Source: Amycolatopsis palatopharyngis
GTDB taxonomy: Bacteria; Actinomycetota; Actinomycetes; Mycobacteriales; Pseudonocardiaceae
Direction: 5' to 3'
DNA length: 41,986 nt
Assembly (NCBI RefSeq): GCF_003385185.1
Contig: NZ_PQHZ01000052.1
Span: 1 to 41,986, forward strand
Position numbers and translations under genes: made by a program. Shown here piece after piece: positions 32,162 to 39,759 of this stretch. Each line of letters starts with the position of its first letter. Positions within the stretch are counted from its first letter, which is position 1. The notes under the pieces were generated by a model. The model was given only the letters and a program-made list of their open reading frames with translations, was not told the DNA's origin and ran no database searches.

Positions 32162-33379
32162 TCAGGAGATCAGTTCCACGACCTCACGCAGAGCGTCCTC
32201 GGTGGACACCGAGGACACAAAGGACACGTTGTGCTCGCAGCGAGGCAGGTCCTCGCGCGTGCAGTCCACCCCGCAGACCGGGCATGTCGCAGTCCACGCG
32301 ATCAGCACCCGATCGTGCAGCCTGCCGAGTGGCCCCGCGTTGATGACATTGCCCATCCAGAAGATTCCGACGGTCGGAACTCCCAGCGCCTTCGCCAGAT
32401 GTCGTGGACCGCTGTCATTGCCGATCAGTACGCCACTTCTGGCCAGCACGCCGCAGAGCGCGGACAGGCTGAGGTCGGCATGGCCGCGTACCGCTCCGGC
32501 CGCGGTTCCAGGTAGCCGCTGCCTGGTCAGCTCGGTCACCTCCGCGACCAGCTCCCGCTCACCGGGGGAACCGATGACCACCACACCCGCCCCCTCCTCG
32601 GCGCATTTCGCCGCGACCTCCGCGAACCGTTCGGAGGGCCACTGCCTGCGCAGATCGGTGGCACCCGGGTGGACGGCGAGCAGTGGTTCGGGCAGACCGC
32701 GCAACGGCTCCTCCGCCGCCTCCAGATCGGACGCGGTGAGCGCGATTCGTGCCTCGAGATGCACGGGCGGCGCCCCGGCCAGGCCCACGATCTCCAGCGC
32801 CCGCATCATCTCGTGCTGATAGAAGCGGTACGGCAGCCAGCGGCTCATCGGTGCCGCGTCTTCCGTACGTGAGCCCACCGTCCACTTGGGGTCGAGCCGG
32901 TGCAGGAAGCCGTTCGACCACCGGCCACCGCCGTGCAACTGCGCGGCCAGGTCCACCGGTTCCCGCGCGACCTCGCGGAAGAACTTCTCCTGCTCGATCT
33001 CGTCGGGCTCGCGGCCCTTCGGTTCGTACACCCCTGTCGCGGGCGGCAACAGGTGGACCCGGCGCACCGGTCCGGGCCGTTCATCGAGCAGCGCCGCGTG
33101 CAGGCGGGTGCCCAGCAGGACCAGCTCGGCGTCCGGATAGGCGGCTGCCAGCGCGTCGATCGCGGGCATCGCGAACAACAGGTCACCGAGACCGCCGCCG
33201 CGTAGCACCGCGATCCTGCGCACATCCGGCCACACCGGTCCGATCGGCCCTACTGACGGAGTTCCGGTCTTCTCGATCGCCGTGTCCGTATGAGAACCCG
33301 GGATTGCGAACGAATCGCCAGCGCGGTGACCCTCAGGGGCTCCCCGCTTCTGCTGCGTGCCACCCTCAGTGTTTGTCAC
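32162..33379 (-). CDS. Glycosyltransferase family 9 (heptosyltransferase-like), locus 2
   Basis: This GT9 protein of up to 405 residues has IAVLRGGGLGDLLFAMPAIDAL near residue 50 (the family N-terminal loop), LLAVHPGATDLRRQWPSERFAEVA, and the signature IGNDSGPRHLAKALGVPTVGIF. A CPVCGVDCTREDLPRCEHN cluster near the C-terminus is unusually Cys-rich and may bind metal. GTG 33379 overlaps the ChaB stop, so translation is coupled; GTG 33235 is an alternative that removes 48 low-complexity residues. ADP-heptose is the likely donor by family. It is the third GT9 in the window. Confidence 0.88.
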   Translation of the reverse strand: MTNTEGGTQQKRGAPEGHRAGDSFAIPGSHTDTAIEKTGTPSVGPIGPVWPDVRRIAVLRGGGLGDLLFAMPAIDALAAAYPDAELVLLGTRLHAALLDERPGPVRRVHLLPPATGVYEPKGREPDEIEQEKFFREVAREPVDLAAQLHGGGRWSNGFLHRLDPKWTVGSRTEDAAPMSRWLPYRFYQHEMMRALEIVGLAGAPPVHLEARIALTASDLEAAEEPLRGLPEPLLAVHPGATDLRRQWPSERFAEVAAKCAEEGAGVVVIGSPGERELVAEVTELTRQRLPGTAAGAVRGHADLSLSALCGVLARSGVLIGNDSGPRHLAKALGVPTVGIFWMGNVINAGPLGRLHDRVLIAWTATCPVCGVDCTREDLPRCEHNVSFVSSVSTEDALREVVELIS

Positions 33380-33777
33380 CTGTTCCTGGCCTTCGCGGTT
33401 TTCTTGTCGTTCGCCCGTTCGACGGCGTTGACGAGTTCCTTCTTCGTCATCGAGGAACGTCCCTTGACGTCGAGCTTCTTGGCCAGCTCGTAGAGATGTT
33501 CCTTGCTCGCGTTCGCGTCGACACCGCCCGCGGTGTCCCCGGAGCGGCTGTCCGCCCCACGTGCGGCCTGTTTGTCCGAGGGGCCACGCTGCTGCTTGGG
33601 TTCCCAGTGGTCGCCAACCTTCTCGAACGAGTGTTTCAGGGCCGCGAACGCCGTGCGATGTGCCCGCTCGCCCTCGCCGTAGGTCTCCACCGCCGAATCG
33701 TGCGCCTCGATCCACGTGCGCTGGGCTTCCTCCGGAGAACGATCCAGGGTGCTCGGCATACTCTCGCGTCCGGGCAT
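33376..33777 (-). CDS. ChaB domain protein with C-terminal Rho N-terminal-like domain
   Basis: This 133-residue protein starts at ATG 33777 with GGAGGTGA upstream. The N-terminal ChaB domain (about residues 5-65; PEEAQRTWIEAHDSAVETYG) is followed by a charged linker and a Rho N-terminal/SAP-like helix pair (KEHLYELAKKLDVKGRSSMTKKELVNAVE). ChaB was named for a cation-transport context, but in actinobacteria such proteins are common in stress regulons; the nucleic-acid-binding tail suggests DNA or RNA contact. It precedes and overlaps the GT9 gene. Its role beside a sugar transferase is unexplained. Confidence 0.88.
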   Translation of the reverse strand: MPGRESMPSTLDRSPEEAQRTWIEAHDSAVETYGEGERAHRTAFAALKHSFEKVGDHWEPKQQRGPSDKQAARGADSRSGDTAGGVDANASKEHLYELAKKLDVKGRSSMTKKELVNAVERANDKKTAKARNR

Positions 33778-33837
33778 GGTGTTCACCTCCGACTCCGTCT
33801 GCCGCCGCCGGACGGCGGCTCTGCTCCTGCTACGGAT

Positions 33838-33861
33838 TTCCCGCTTCCACACCGCCGAAAC
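33838..33861 (-). promoter_or_regulatory. Possible SigF/SigB-type promoter for ChaB-GT9
   Basis: On the minus strand GTTT (33861-33858), a 15-base spacer, then GGGAA (33842-33838). The -10 differs from GGGTA by one base. It ends about 60 bases before ATG 33777. Confidence 0.35.
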
Positions 33862-33884
33862 CACCACACCGGGGCACTCGTCAC

Positions 33885-33908
33885 GTTTGTTCCGCGACCA
33901 ACGGGGCA
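33885..33908 (+). promoter_or_regulatory. Possible SigF/SigB-type promoter for hldE2-GT2
   Basis: GTTT (33885-33888), a 15-base spacer, then GGGCA (33904-33908). It lies 53 bases before GTG 33962 in the 184-base divergent intergenic region. It has the same one-base -10 variation as the VKOR candidate. Confidence 0.35.
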
Positions 33909-33961
33909 TTGCAGTACGAGAAGAGCGATCGTCACAAGAACCCGTGGCGCGGAGGTGACTG

Positions 33962-35494
33962 GTGGAGATCTCGGCAGGTATACCGCCCGACGAGGCGAAC
34001 AGGAGCAGCGAGGGACTGACTCCCGAACTGGCCGGACGGCTGTTCCGAGCCGGCTCGAAAGTGGTCGTGCTGGGCGACGCGATCCTCGACGTCTGGCTGT
34101 CCGGACAGTGCGACCGGCTGTGCAGGGAGGCCCCGGCCGCGCCCGTCGTGGACGTACGGCAACAGTCGTTCGCGCCAGGCGGGGCGGCCAACACGGCGGT
34201 CAACCTCGCCGCGCTGGGCGCGCAGGTGCATATGATCACCGCCGTCGGCGACGACCAGCCCGGCGCCACCGTGCTGGCGGAACTGCGTGGACGCGGCGTG
34301 CACACCGAGCACGCCGTGGTGAGCGAGAACAGGGCGACCGTCAGCAAGCGCAGGGTAGTGGCGGCCGATCAGGTGCTGTTGCGGTTCGACGACGGCGATC
34401 GGCACAGCGGCGACGACGACGAGATCGCCCGGCTCCTCGACGCCCTGCGCGACGCATTGGCTTCCGCGGACGCGCTCGTCGTGTGTGACTACGGCAACGG
34501 CGTCCTCGCACCCGGTGTCCGGCAGGCGTTGACCGAACTGCGCCCTCGACTGCCGCTGCTGGTGCTGGACGCGCACGATCTGCACCGTTGGCATGCTGTC
34601 CGTCCTGACGTGGTCACCCCGAACGCCGGTGAAGCCGGCGCCGTGCTCCAGGACCCCTTGCCGGAGGACAGCGACGCCCGAGTGGAGTTCCTCGATCGGC
34701 ACCGGGCGCGTCTTGCCGAGGCGACGGGCGCGAACTCAGTTGTCGTGACCCTCGACCGGGACGGTGCGGTCCTGCTCACCGGGAACGAGCCGGTGCACCG
34801 GACCTGGGCACGGCCGGCTCCGGAGAACCACACGTCGGGCGCGGGTGACACCTTCACCGCCGCGCTCACCGTCGGTATCGCGGGCGGCCTGCCGGTGACG
34901 ACCGCCGTCGAGCTCGCCCAGGCCGCGGCCGACATCGTGGTTCACCGCCCCGGTACGGCCGTGTGCACGGCCGCCGAGCTGGAGCAGCGGTTCGGCACGT
35001 TCCACGACGCGGCGGTCGGTCACGACCAGCTCGCCCGCGTGGTCGCCGAACATCGATGCGCCGGGCGCAGGGTGGTGTTCACCAACGGCTGCTTCGACGT
35101 TCTGCACCGTGGCCACGTGGCCTATCTCAACGAGGCCAAGCGGCTCGGTGACGTGCTGATCGTCGCGGTGAACGCCGACGAGAGCGTCCACAGGCTGAAG
35201 GGGCCGGACCGGCCGGTGAACTCGGTGCGGGACAGGGCGTCGGTGCTGGCCGCGCTCAGCTGCGTCGATCACGTCACCGTGTTCGACCAGGACACCCCGG
35301 TCGAGCTGCTGCGTGAGCTACGGCCCGACGTCTACGTCAAGGGGGGTGACTACACCCCGGAGATGCTCAGTGAGGCGCCCGTCGTCCGGGCCTACGGCGG
35401 TCAGGTGCGGGCACTCGGGTACGTACCAGACCACTCCACGTCGGCGATGATCGAGCGGATCCGGTCCACGGTCGCAACAGGAGGGACTTCGTGA
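33962..35494 (+). CDS. hldE: Second bifunctional heptose 7-phosphate kinase / heptose 1-phosphate adenylyltransferase
   Basis: This 510-residue homologue of the enzyme at 17088 has a PfkB kinase (about 25-350; APGGAANTAVNLAALGAQV for the substrate side, SGAGDTFTAAL with catalytic Asp296) and a nucleotidyltransferase (about 365-500; FTNGCFDVLHRGH with HxGH at 382-385, VKGGDY, DHSTSAMIERI). It looks more like canonical proteobacterial HldE than the locus-1 enzyme, which suggests a separate origin rather than recent duplication. GTG 33962 follows GGAGGTGA with good spacing. It overlaps the GT2 gene by GTGA. No gmhA or gmhB adjoins it, so it may use heptose phosphates made by locus 1. Confidence 0.93.
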   Translation: MEISAGIPPDEANRSSEGLTPELAGRLFRAGSKVVVLGDAILDVWLSGQCDRLCREAPAAPVVDVRQQSFAPGGAANTAVNLAALGAQVHMITAVGDDQPGATVLAELRGRGVHTEHAVVSENRATVSKRRVVAADQVLLRFDDGDRHSGDDDEIARLLDALRDALASADALVVCDYGNGVLAPGVRQALTELRPRLPLLVLDAHDLHRWHAVRPDVVTPNAGEAGAVLQDPLPEDSDARVEFLDRHRARLAEATGANSVVVTLDRDGAVLLTGNEPVHRTWARPAPENHTSGAGDTFTAALTVGIAGGLPVTTAVELAQAAADIVVHRPGTAVCTAAELEQRFGTFHDAAVGHDQLARVVAEHRCAGRRVVFTNGCFDVLHRGHVAYLNEAKRLGDVLIVAVNADESVHRLKGPDRPVNSVRDRASVLAALSCVDHVTVFDQDTPVELLRELRPDVYVKGGDYTPEMLSEAPVVRAYGGQVRALGYVPDHSTSAMIERIRSTVATGGTS

Positions 35495-36312
35495 GCGAGC
35501 ACGAACTGGACGTGCTGATCCCCACCCGCAACCGCCCGGTCGAACTGGTGACCACCCTTGCCGGCCTCGCCGCACAGGACTACCCCGATTTCGGCGTGGT
35601 GGTGAGCGACCAGTCCGACGGCGAACCGGGCTACGACACCCCCTCGGCCCAGACCATGGTGCGGGTACTGCGCAGGACAGGACACCCCGTCCGGCTCGGC
35701 AGGAACCTGCCGTTGCGCGGACTCGCGCAGCAGCGGGCTCACCTGCTGGCACAGTCGAATGCCAGGTACGTCCTCTACCTGGACGACGACGTGTGGCTGG
35801 AGCCGGGAACGCTGTCGCGGCTGCACGCCGCGATCGAGAAACTCGGCTGCGGTCTCGTGGGAAACGCGGTGCAGGGGCTGTCGTATGTGGACGACTACCG
35901 GCCACAGGAACTGACTCCGTTCGAGGAGTGGACCGGCAGGCCCGAGCCGGAGCGGATCACTCCCGATGACCCGGCCTGGCAGCGATGGACGTTGCACAAC
36001 GCCGCGAACCCGACGCATCTCGCCGACGATCTCGGCCTGCGGGGCGGCGACTGGGTCGCGTACAAGATCGCGTGGATCGGCGGGTGCGTGCTGTTCGACC
36101 GGTCGGCCCTCGTGCACGCGGGTGGTTTCGGCTTCTGGTCCGAGCTTCCAGCCGAACACTGCGGCGAGGACGTCCTCGCTCAGCTCAGGGTGCTGGCCGA
36201 GCGGGGTGGCGCGGGCATCCTGCCCAGCGGCGCGTTCCACCTCGAAGCCCCGACCACGGTCGCGCGACGCGACGTCGAGGCCTTCGACGCGATACCACCG
36301 GTACCCCGCTGA
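35491..36312 (+). CDS. Glycosyltransferase family 2
   Basis: This 273-residue GT-A glycosyltransferase begins DVLIPTRNRPVELVTTLAGL, the nucleotide-binding start of GT2, and has LYLDDDVWLEPG with the metal-binding DxD motif. GGDWVAYKIAWIGGCVLFDR and the nearby HCGEDV complete the acceptor and base region. There is no membrane segment, so it acts in the cytoplasm. It is coupled to hldE2 by a GTGA overlap, which suggests the same glycan. Whether it uses ADP-heptose or another donor is unknown. It is convergent with the GH15 gene, with only 16 bases between. Confidence 0.9.
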   Translation: MSEHELDVLIPTRNRPVELVTTLAGLAAQDYPDFGVVVSDQSDGEPGYDTPSAQTMVRVLRRTGHPVRLGRNLPLRGLAQQRAHLLAQSNARYVLYLDDDVWLEPGTLSRLHAAIEKLGCGLVGNAVQGLSYVDDYRPQELTPFEEWTGRPEPERITPDDPAWQRWTLHNAANPTHLADDLGLRGGDWVAYKIAWIGGCVLFDRSALVHAGGFGFWSELPAEHCGEDVLAQLRVLAERGGAGILPSGAFHLEAPTTVARRDVEAFDAIPPVPR

Positions 36313-36328
36313 CCGGTCCGGACTTGTC

Positions 36329-38155
36329 TCAGGAGGATGAGGATCGGTGCTCTCCGGACTCGGCCCTGCGCTGGGTGGGTCCCCGCGAGCTGCCGAGGTT
36401 GAACGCGGTGTCCACCAGTGGGATGTGCGAGAGCGCCTGCGGGAAGTTGCCGACGAGTCTGCCGGAGTGCGGGTCGAACTCCTCCGAGAGCAGACCGAGG
36501 TCGTTACGCAGGTCGAGCATCCGCTCGAACAGTGCCCTGCCCTTCTCCACCTCGCCCTGCAGAATGTAGTTGTCGGCCAGCCAGAACGTGCAGGGCAGGA
36601 ACGCGCCTTCGCCTTCGGGGAGCCCGTCGACGTGCTGGGTGGCCGCGGACATCGAGTAGCGCTGCACGAATCCGCCCTGCATCAGCTCCTTCTCCACCGC
36701 CTCGACCGTCCCCCGCACCCGCTTGTCGGTGGCGGGCAGAAAGCCGATGTTCGGCATCATCAGCAGTGAGGCGTCCAATGCCTCGGAGCCGTAGTACTGG
36801 GTGAAGGTGTTGCGTTCGGGGTCGTATCCCTTCTCGCACACCTCGTCGAAGATGTCCTGACGTAGCCGCTTCCATCGGTCCACCGGGCCGTCGAGGCCGA
36901 ACTCCTCGACCGCTTTCACGGCCCGGTCGGCCGCGGTCCAGGCCATCATCTTGGAGTGGGTGAAGTGCCTGCGTGGTCCACGGACCTCCCAGATGCCGTT
37001 GTCCGGGTCCTGCCAGTGAAGCTCCACGAATTCCATCAACCTGCGCTGCAGCAGCCAGGCGTTCTCGTCCGGCGGGATGCCGTGCGCACGGGCCTGGTGC
37101 AGCGCGTCCATCAGTTCGCCGTACACGTCGAGCTGGTACTGCCTGGCCGCTTCGTTCCCGATTCGCACGGGCCGGGATCCCTCGTATCCCGGCAACCAGT
37201 CGAGTTCCAGTTCGGGCAGCCTGCGCTGACCGTCCACTCCGTACATGATCTGCATCTGTTCCGGCCTGCCCGCGACCGCGCGGACGAGCCATTCCCGCCA
37301 GGCGCATGCTTCTTCGTCGTATCCGGCGTCGAGCAGGGCCAGCAGGGTGAACGTGGCGTCGCGGATCCAGCAGAACCGGTAGTCCCAGTTGCGAACACCG
37401 CCGAGGTGTTCCGGCAGCGATGTCGTCGGCGCGGCCACCATGCCCCCCGTCGGCGCGTAGGTCAGCGCCTTGAGCGTGACCAGTGATCGCACCAGGGCGT
37501 CCCGGTACTCCCCCTCGTAGGTGCACCGGCCCGCCCAGTCCTGCCACCATTTCTCGGTGGCCACGATGATGTCCGCGACGTCGAGATTCGAGATGTCCTC
37601 GTACTGTGGATTGCTCCAGGTGAGCCGGAAGTCCACCGCATCCCCCTCGGCCACGGTGAACTCGGCGACAGGCTGCTCGGCGTCGGAGAGATCGAACTCC
37701 AGATCCGCGTCCAGGATGAGGTGGTCCGGGCCGGCGATCGCGTGCAGCCGGCGTCCCTTCGGCCGGAACCATGGCACGATCCGGCCGTAGTCGTAGCGCG
37801 GCACCATCTCACTACGCATCGCGACGTTGCCCCGGACCCCTTCCACGCGGCGCACCAGGTCTGGCTGGGCACCCCGGATGGGCATGCAGTCGACAACACG
37901 CACGGCGTCGTCACCACGTGTGAAGGTGGTTTCCAGTACCAGGCTGTCCCCACGGTAGGTGCGCTCGGTTCGCCAGCCCGTACCGCTGGGAGACATCGAC
38001 CAGTGGCCGTGTTCGGGGCCACCGAGCACTGCGGCGAAGCAGGCGCCCGAGTCGAACCTGGGCAGGCACAGCCAGTCGATCGAGCAGTCTCTGCTCACCA
38101 GCGCGGCGGTGTAGGTGTCACCGATGAGCGCGTAGTCCTCCAGGGGTGTCGACAC
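36329..38155 (-). CDS. Glycoside hydrolase family 15 (glucoamylase/trehalase-like)
   Basis: This 608-residue cytoplasmic protein has an N-terminal beta domain (YALIGDTYTAALVSRDCSIDWLC) and an (alpha/alpha)6 catalytic domain with GGVRNWDYRFCWIRDATFTL, typical of GH15. It would hydrolyse an alpha-glucoside, possibly trehalose as in mycobacterial GH15 trehalases, or a malto-oligosaccharide. There is no signal peptide. GTG 38155 follows GGAGGAGGG. A GATT-N16-GGGTAG sequence (38212-38188, minus) is a loose SigF-type promoter candidate. Trehalose or glycogen turnover would fit a stress response. Confidence 0.92.
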   Translation of the reverse strand: MSTPLEDYALIGDTYTAALVSRDCSIDWLCLPRFDSGACFAAVLGGPEHGHWSMSPSGTGWRTERTYRGDSLVLETTFTRGDDAVRVVDCMPIRGAQPDLVRRVEGVRGNVAMRSEMVPRYDYGRIVPWFRPKGRRLHAIAGPDHLILDADLEFDLSDAEQPVAEFTVAEGDAVDFRLTWSNPQYEDISNLDVADIIVATEKWWQDWAGRCTYEGEYRDALVRSLVTLKALTYAPTGGMVAAPTTSLPEHLGGVRNWDYRFCWIRDATFTLLALLDAGYDEEACAWREWLVRAVAGRPEQMQIMYGVDGQRRLPELELDWLPGYEGSRPVRIGNEAARQYQLDVYGELMDALHQARAHGIPPDENAWLLQRRLMEFVELHWQDPDNGIWEVRGPRRHFTHSKMMAWTAADRAVKAVEEFGLDGPVDRWKRLRQDIFDEVCEKGYDPERNTFTQYYGSEALDASLLMMPNIGFLPATDKRVRGTVEAVEKELMQGGFVQRYSMSAATQHVDGLPEGEGAFLPCTFWLADNYILQGEVEKGRALFERMLDLRNDLGLLSEEFDPHSGRLVGNFPQALSHIPLVDTAFNLGSSRGPTQRRAESGEHRSSSS

Positions 38156-38237
38156 GAAAACCCTCCTCCAGTCGGTCCTCCCGGTGCTACCCGTTTCCGC
38201 GCGGGGGTAATCGCGCAGGGCTACCGCTGCTCAGCAC

Positions 38238-38261
38238 GTGTAACCGCCGTAGGGACGGGTA
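38238..38261 (+). promoter_or_regulatory. Candidate SigF/SigB-type promoter for the SDR gene
   Basis: GTGT (38238-38241), a 15-base spacer, then GGGTAG (38257-38262). It ends 57 bases before ATG 38319, in the 163-base divergent region between the GH15 and SDR genes. Confidence 0.45.
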
Positions 38262-38318
38262 GCCCGAACCGAACCCCATTGAGGACACCTCGATCTCGAT
38301 GCGGAGGAGGATCTGCGA

Positions 38319-39332
38319 ATGTCGGGCAAAGGCACGGGAAGGGTAGTCGCGGTGACCGGTGCCAGCGGCGGAATCGGCCGCGCCGCGGCACGGGCCTTCG
38401 CCGGCCGGGGCGACCGGGTCGCACTGTTGGCCAGGGGTGAGAAGGGCCTGGACGCGGCGGCGAAGGACGTCGAGGATGCGGGCGGTACAGCCCTGCCCCT
38501 CAGCGTCGACACCGCTGACTTCGGCCAGGTCGATGCGGCCGCCGACCGGATCGAGAAGGAGTTCGGGCCCATCGATGTCTGGGTCAACGACGCCTTCACC
38601 TCGACCTTCGCGCCGTTCACCGAGATCTCTGCCGACGAGTTCAAGCGGGTCACCGATGTGACCTACCTCGGCTACGTCTACGGCACCAAGGCCGCCCTGA
38701 ACCGGATGCGGTCGCGGGATCGGGGGACCATCGTGCAGGTGGGTTCGGCGCTGGCCTACCGCGGAATCCCGTTGCAGTCGGCATACTGCGGCGCGAAGCA
38801 CGCCATCCAGGGGTTCACCGAGTCCCTGCGCTGCGAACTGTTGCACGACAAGTCCGGCGTGCACGTCACCATGGTGCAGATGCCCGCGGTGAACACTCCA
38901 CAGTTCGACTGGGTGCTCTCCCGACTGCCCAACAAGGCCCAGCCGGTGCCGCCGATCTACCAGCCCGAGGTCGCCGCGGACGCGATCGTGTACGCGGCGG
39001 ACCACCCGAAACGCCGCGAGTACTGGGTCGGCGGTTCGACGGCGGGCACGATGCTGGGCAACAAGTTCGCCCCCGGCCTGCTCGATCGTTACCTGGCGAA
39101 GAAGGGATACGCGTCGCAGCAGACCAGCAGGCCCCGATCCCCGGACCGTCCTTCGAACCTCTGGGAGCCGGTCGACGACGAGGACGGCCGGGACTACGGG
39201 GCGCACGGACGGTTCGACCGCAGATCTCGCTCGGGCGACATGCAGGTCTGGGCCTCCCGCCACCACGGCCAGCTGGCCGCGGCCAGCGGAGCGGTCGCGT
39301 TCGGCGTGGTCAAGAAGGCCTTGCGGCGCTGA
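38319..39332 (+). CDS. SDR family oxidoreductase with C-terminal extension
   Basis: This 337-residue classical SDR has TGASGGIG (residues 14-21), a catalytic Ser in QVGSALAYRG, and YCGAK as the active-site Tyr/Lys pair. The usual NNAG is changed to VNDAF. About 80 residues beyond the normal SDR length form a charged linker and an Ala-rich end (HHGQLAAASGAVAFGVVKKAL), which may contact the membrane. GGAGGAGGA lies eight bases before ATG 38319. SDRs of this long type are common near stress genes in actinobacteria. The substrate is unknown. Confidence 0.9.
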   Translation: MSGKGTGRVVAVTGASGGIGRAAARAFAGRGDRVALLARGEKGLDAAAKDVEDAGGTALPLSVDTADFGQVDAAADRIEKEFGPIDVWVNDAFTSTFAPFTEISADEFKRVTDVTYLGYVYGTKAALNRMRSRDRGTIVQVGSALAYRGIPLQSAYCGAKHAIQGFTESLRCELLHDKSGVHVTMVQMPAVNTPQFDWVLSRLPNKAQPVPPIYQPEVAADAIVYAADHPKRREYWVGGSTAGTMLGNKFAPGLLDRYLAKKGYASQQTSRPRSPDRPSNLWEPVDDEDGRDYGAHGRFDRRSRSGDMQVWASRHHGQLAAASGAVAFGVVKKALRR

Positions 39333-39653
39333 TCACGAGGACCCGCCCTCCGGCGCCGCACGGTCCTCGTCCGGGACGTCGCCCGGGATGTCGACCTCGA
39401 AACGGGCGGCGGTGATTCCTGGCGATCCACGGCCGGGGACCTCGGCCAGATCCGGTTCGCCGGTCTGACCTCCACTGGCCTCCGGCAGTTCGCGCGCCGC
39501 GCCCGAGGGGTCCGCGACCGGATCACGGTGCGCGCGCGGCTCCTCGTCGCGCACGGGCGGGACGGGGTCGGCGCTCAACGCGTCGGTGGTTACCGCCGGA
39601 CCGTCTTCGGTGCCCGAATCCGGTCGAGCGGATTCCGGTTCCATGGATTCCAT
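39333..39653 (-). CDS. Small acidic, Pro-rich hypothetical protein
   Basis: This 106-residue frame directly abuts the SDR stop on the other strand. It is rich in Asp, Glu, Pro and Ala and probably disordered; the only structured-looking stretch is ITAARFEVDIPGDVPDED. The start could be 39653 or 39644; neither has a strong ribosome-binding site. If it is not a gene, the 427 bases between the SDR and RecQ genes would be without any. Coding is plausible but uncertain. Confidence 0.5.
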   Translation of the reverse strand: MESMEPESARPDSGTEDGPAVTTDALSADPVPPVRDEEPRAHRDPVADPSGAARELPEASGGQTGEPDLAEVPGRGSPGITAARFEVDIPGDVPDEDRAAPEGGSS

Positions 39654-39759
39654 CCCGCAGCGCTACCCGGGCGTACTGCCGCGGAAACCACTTTATGGGG
39701 ACAGGCCGGCCGGGCAGCTGGCCAGGTTTCCGGCCACCGCGATCGGGAACACCCGGTCA

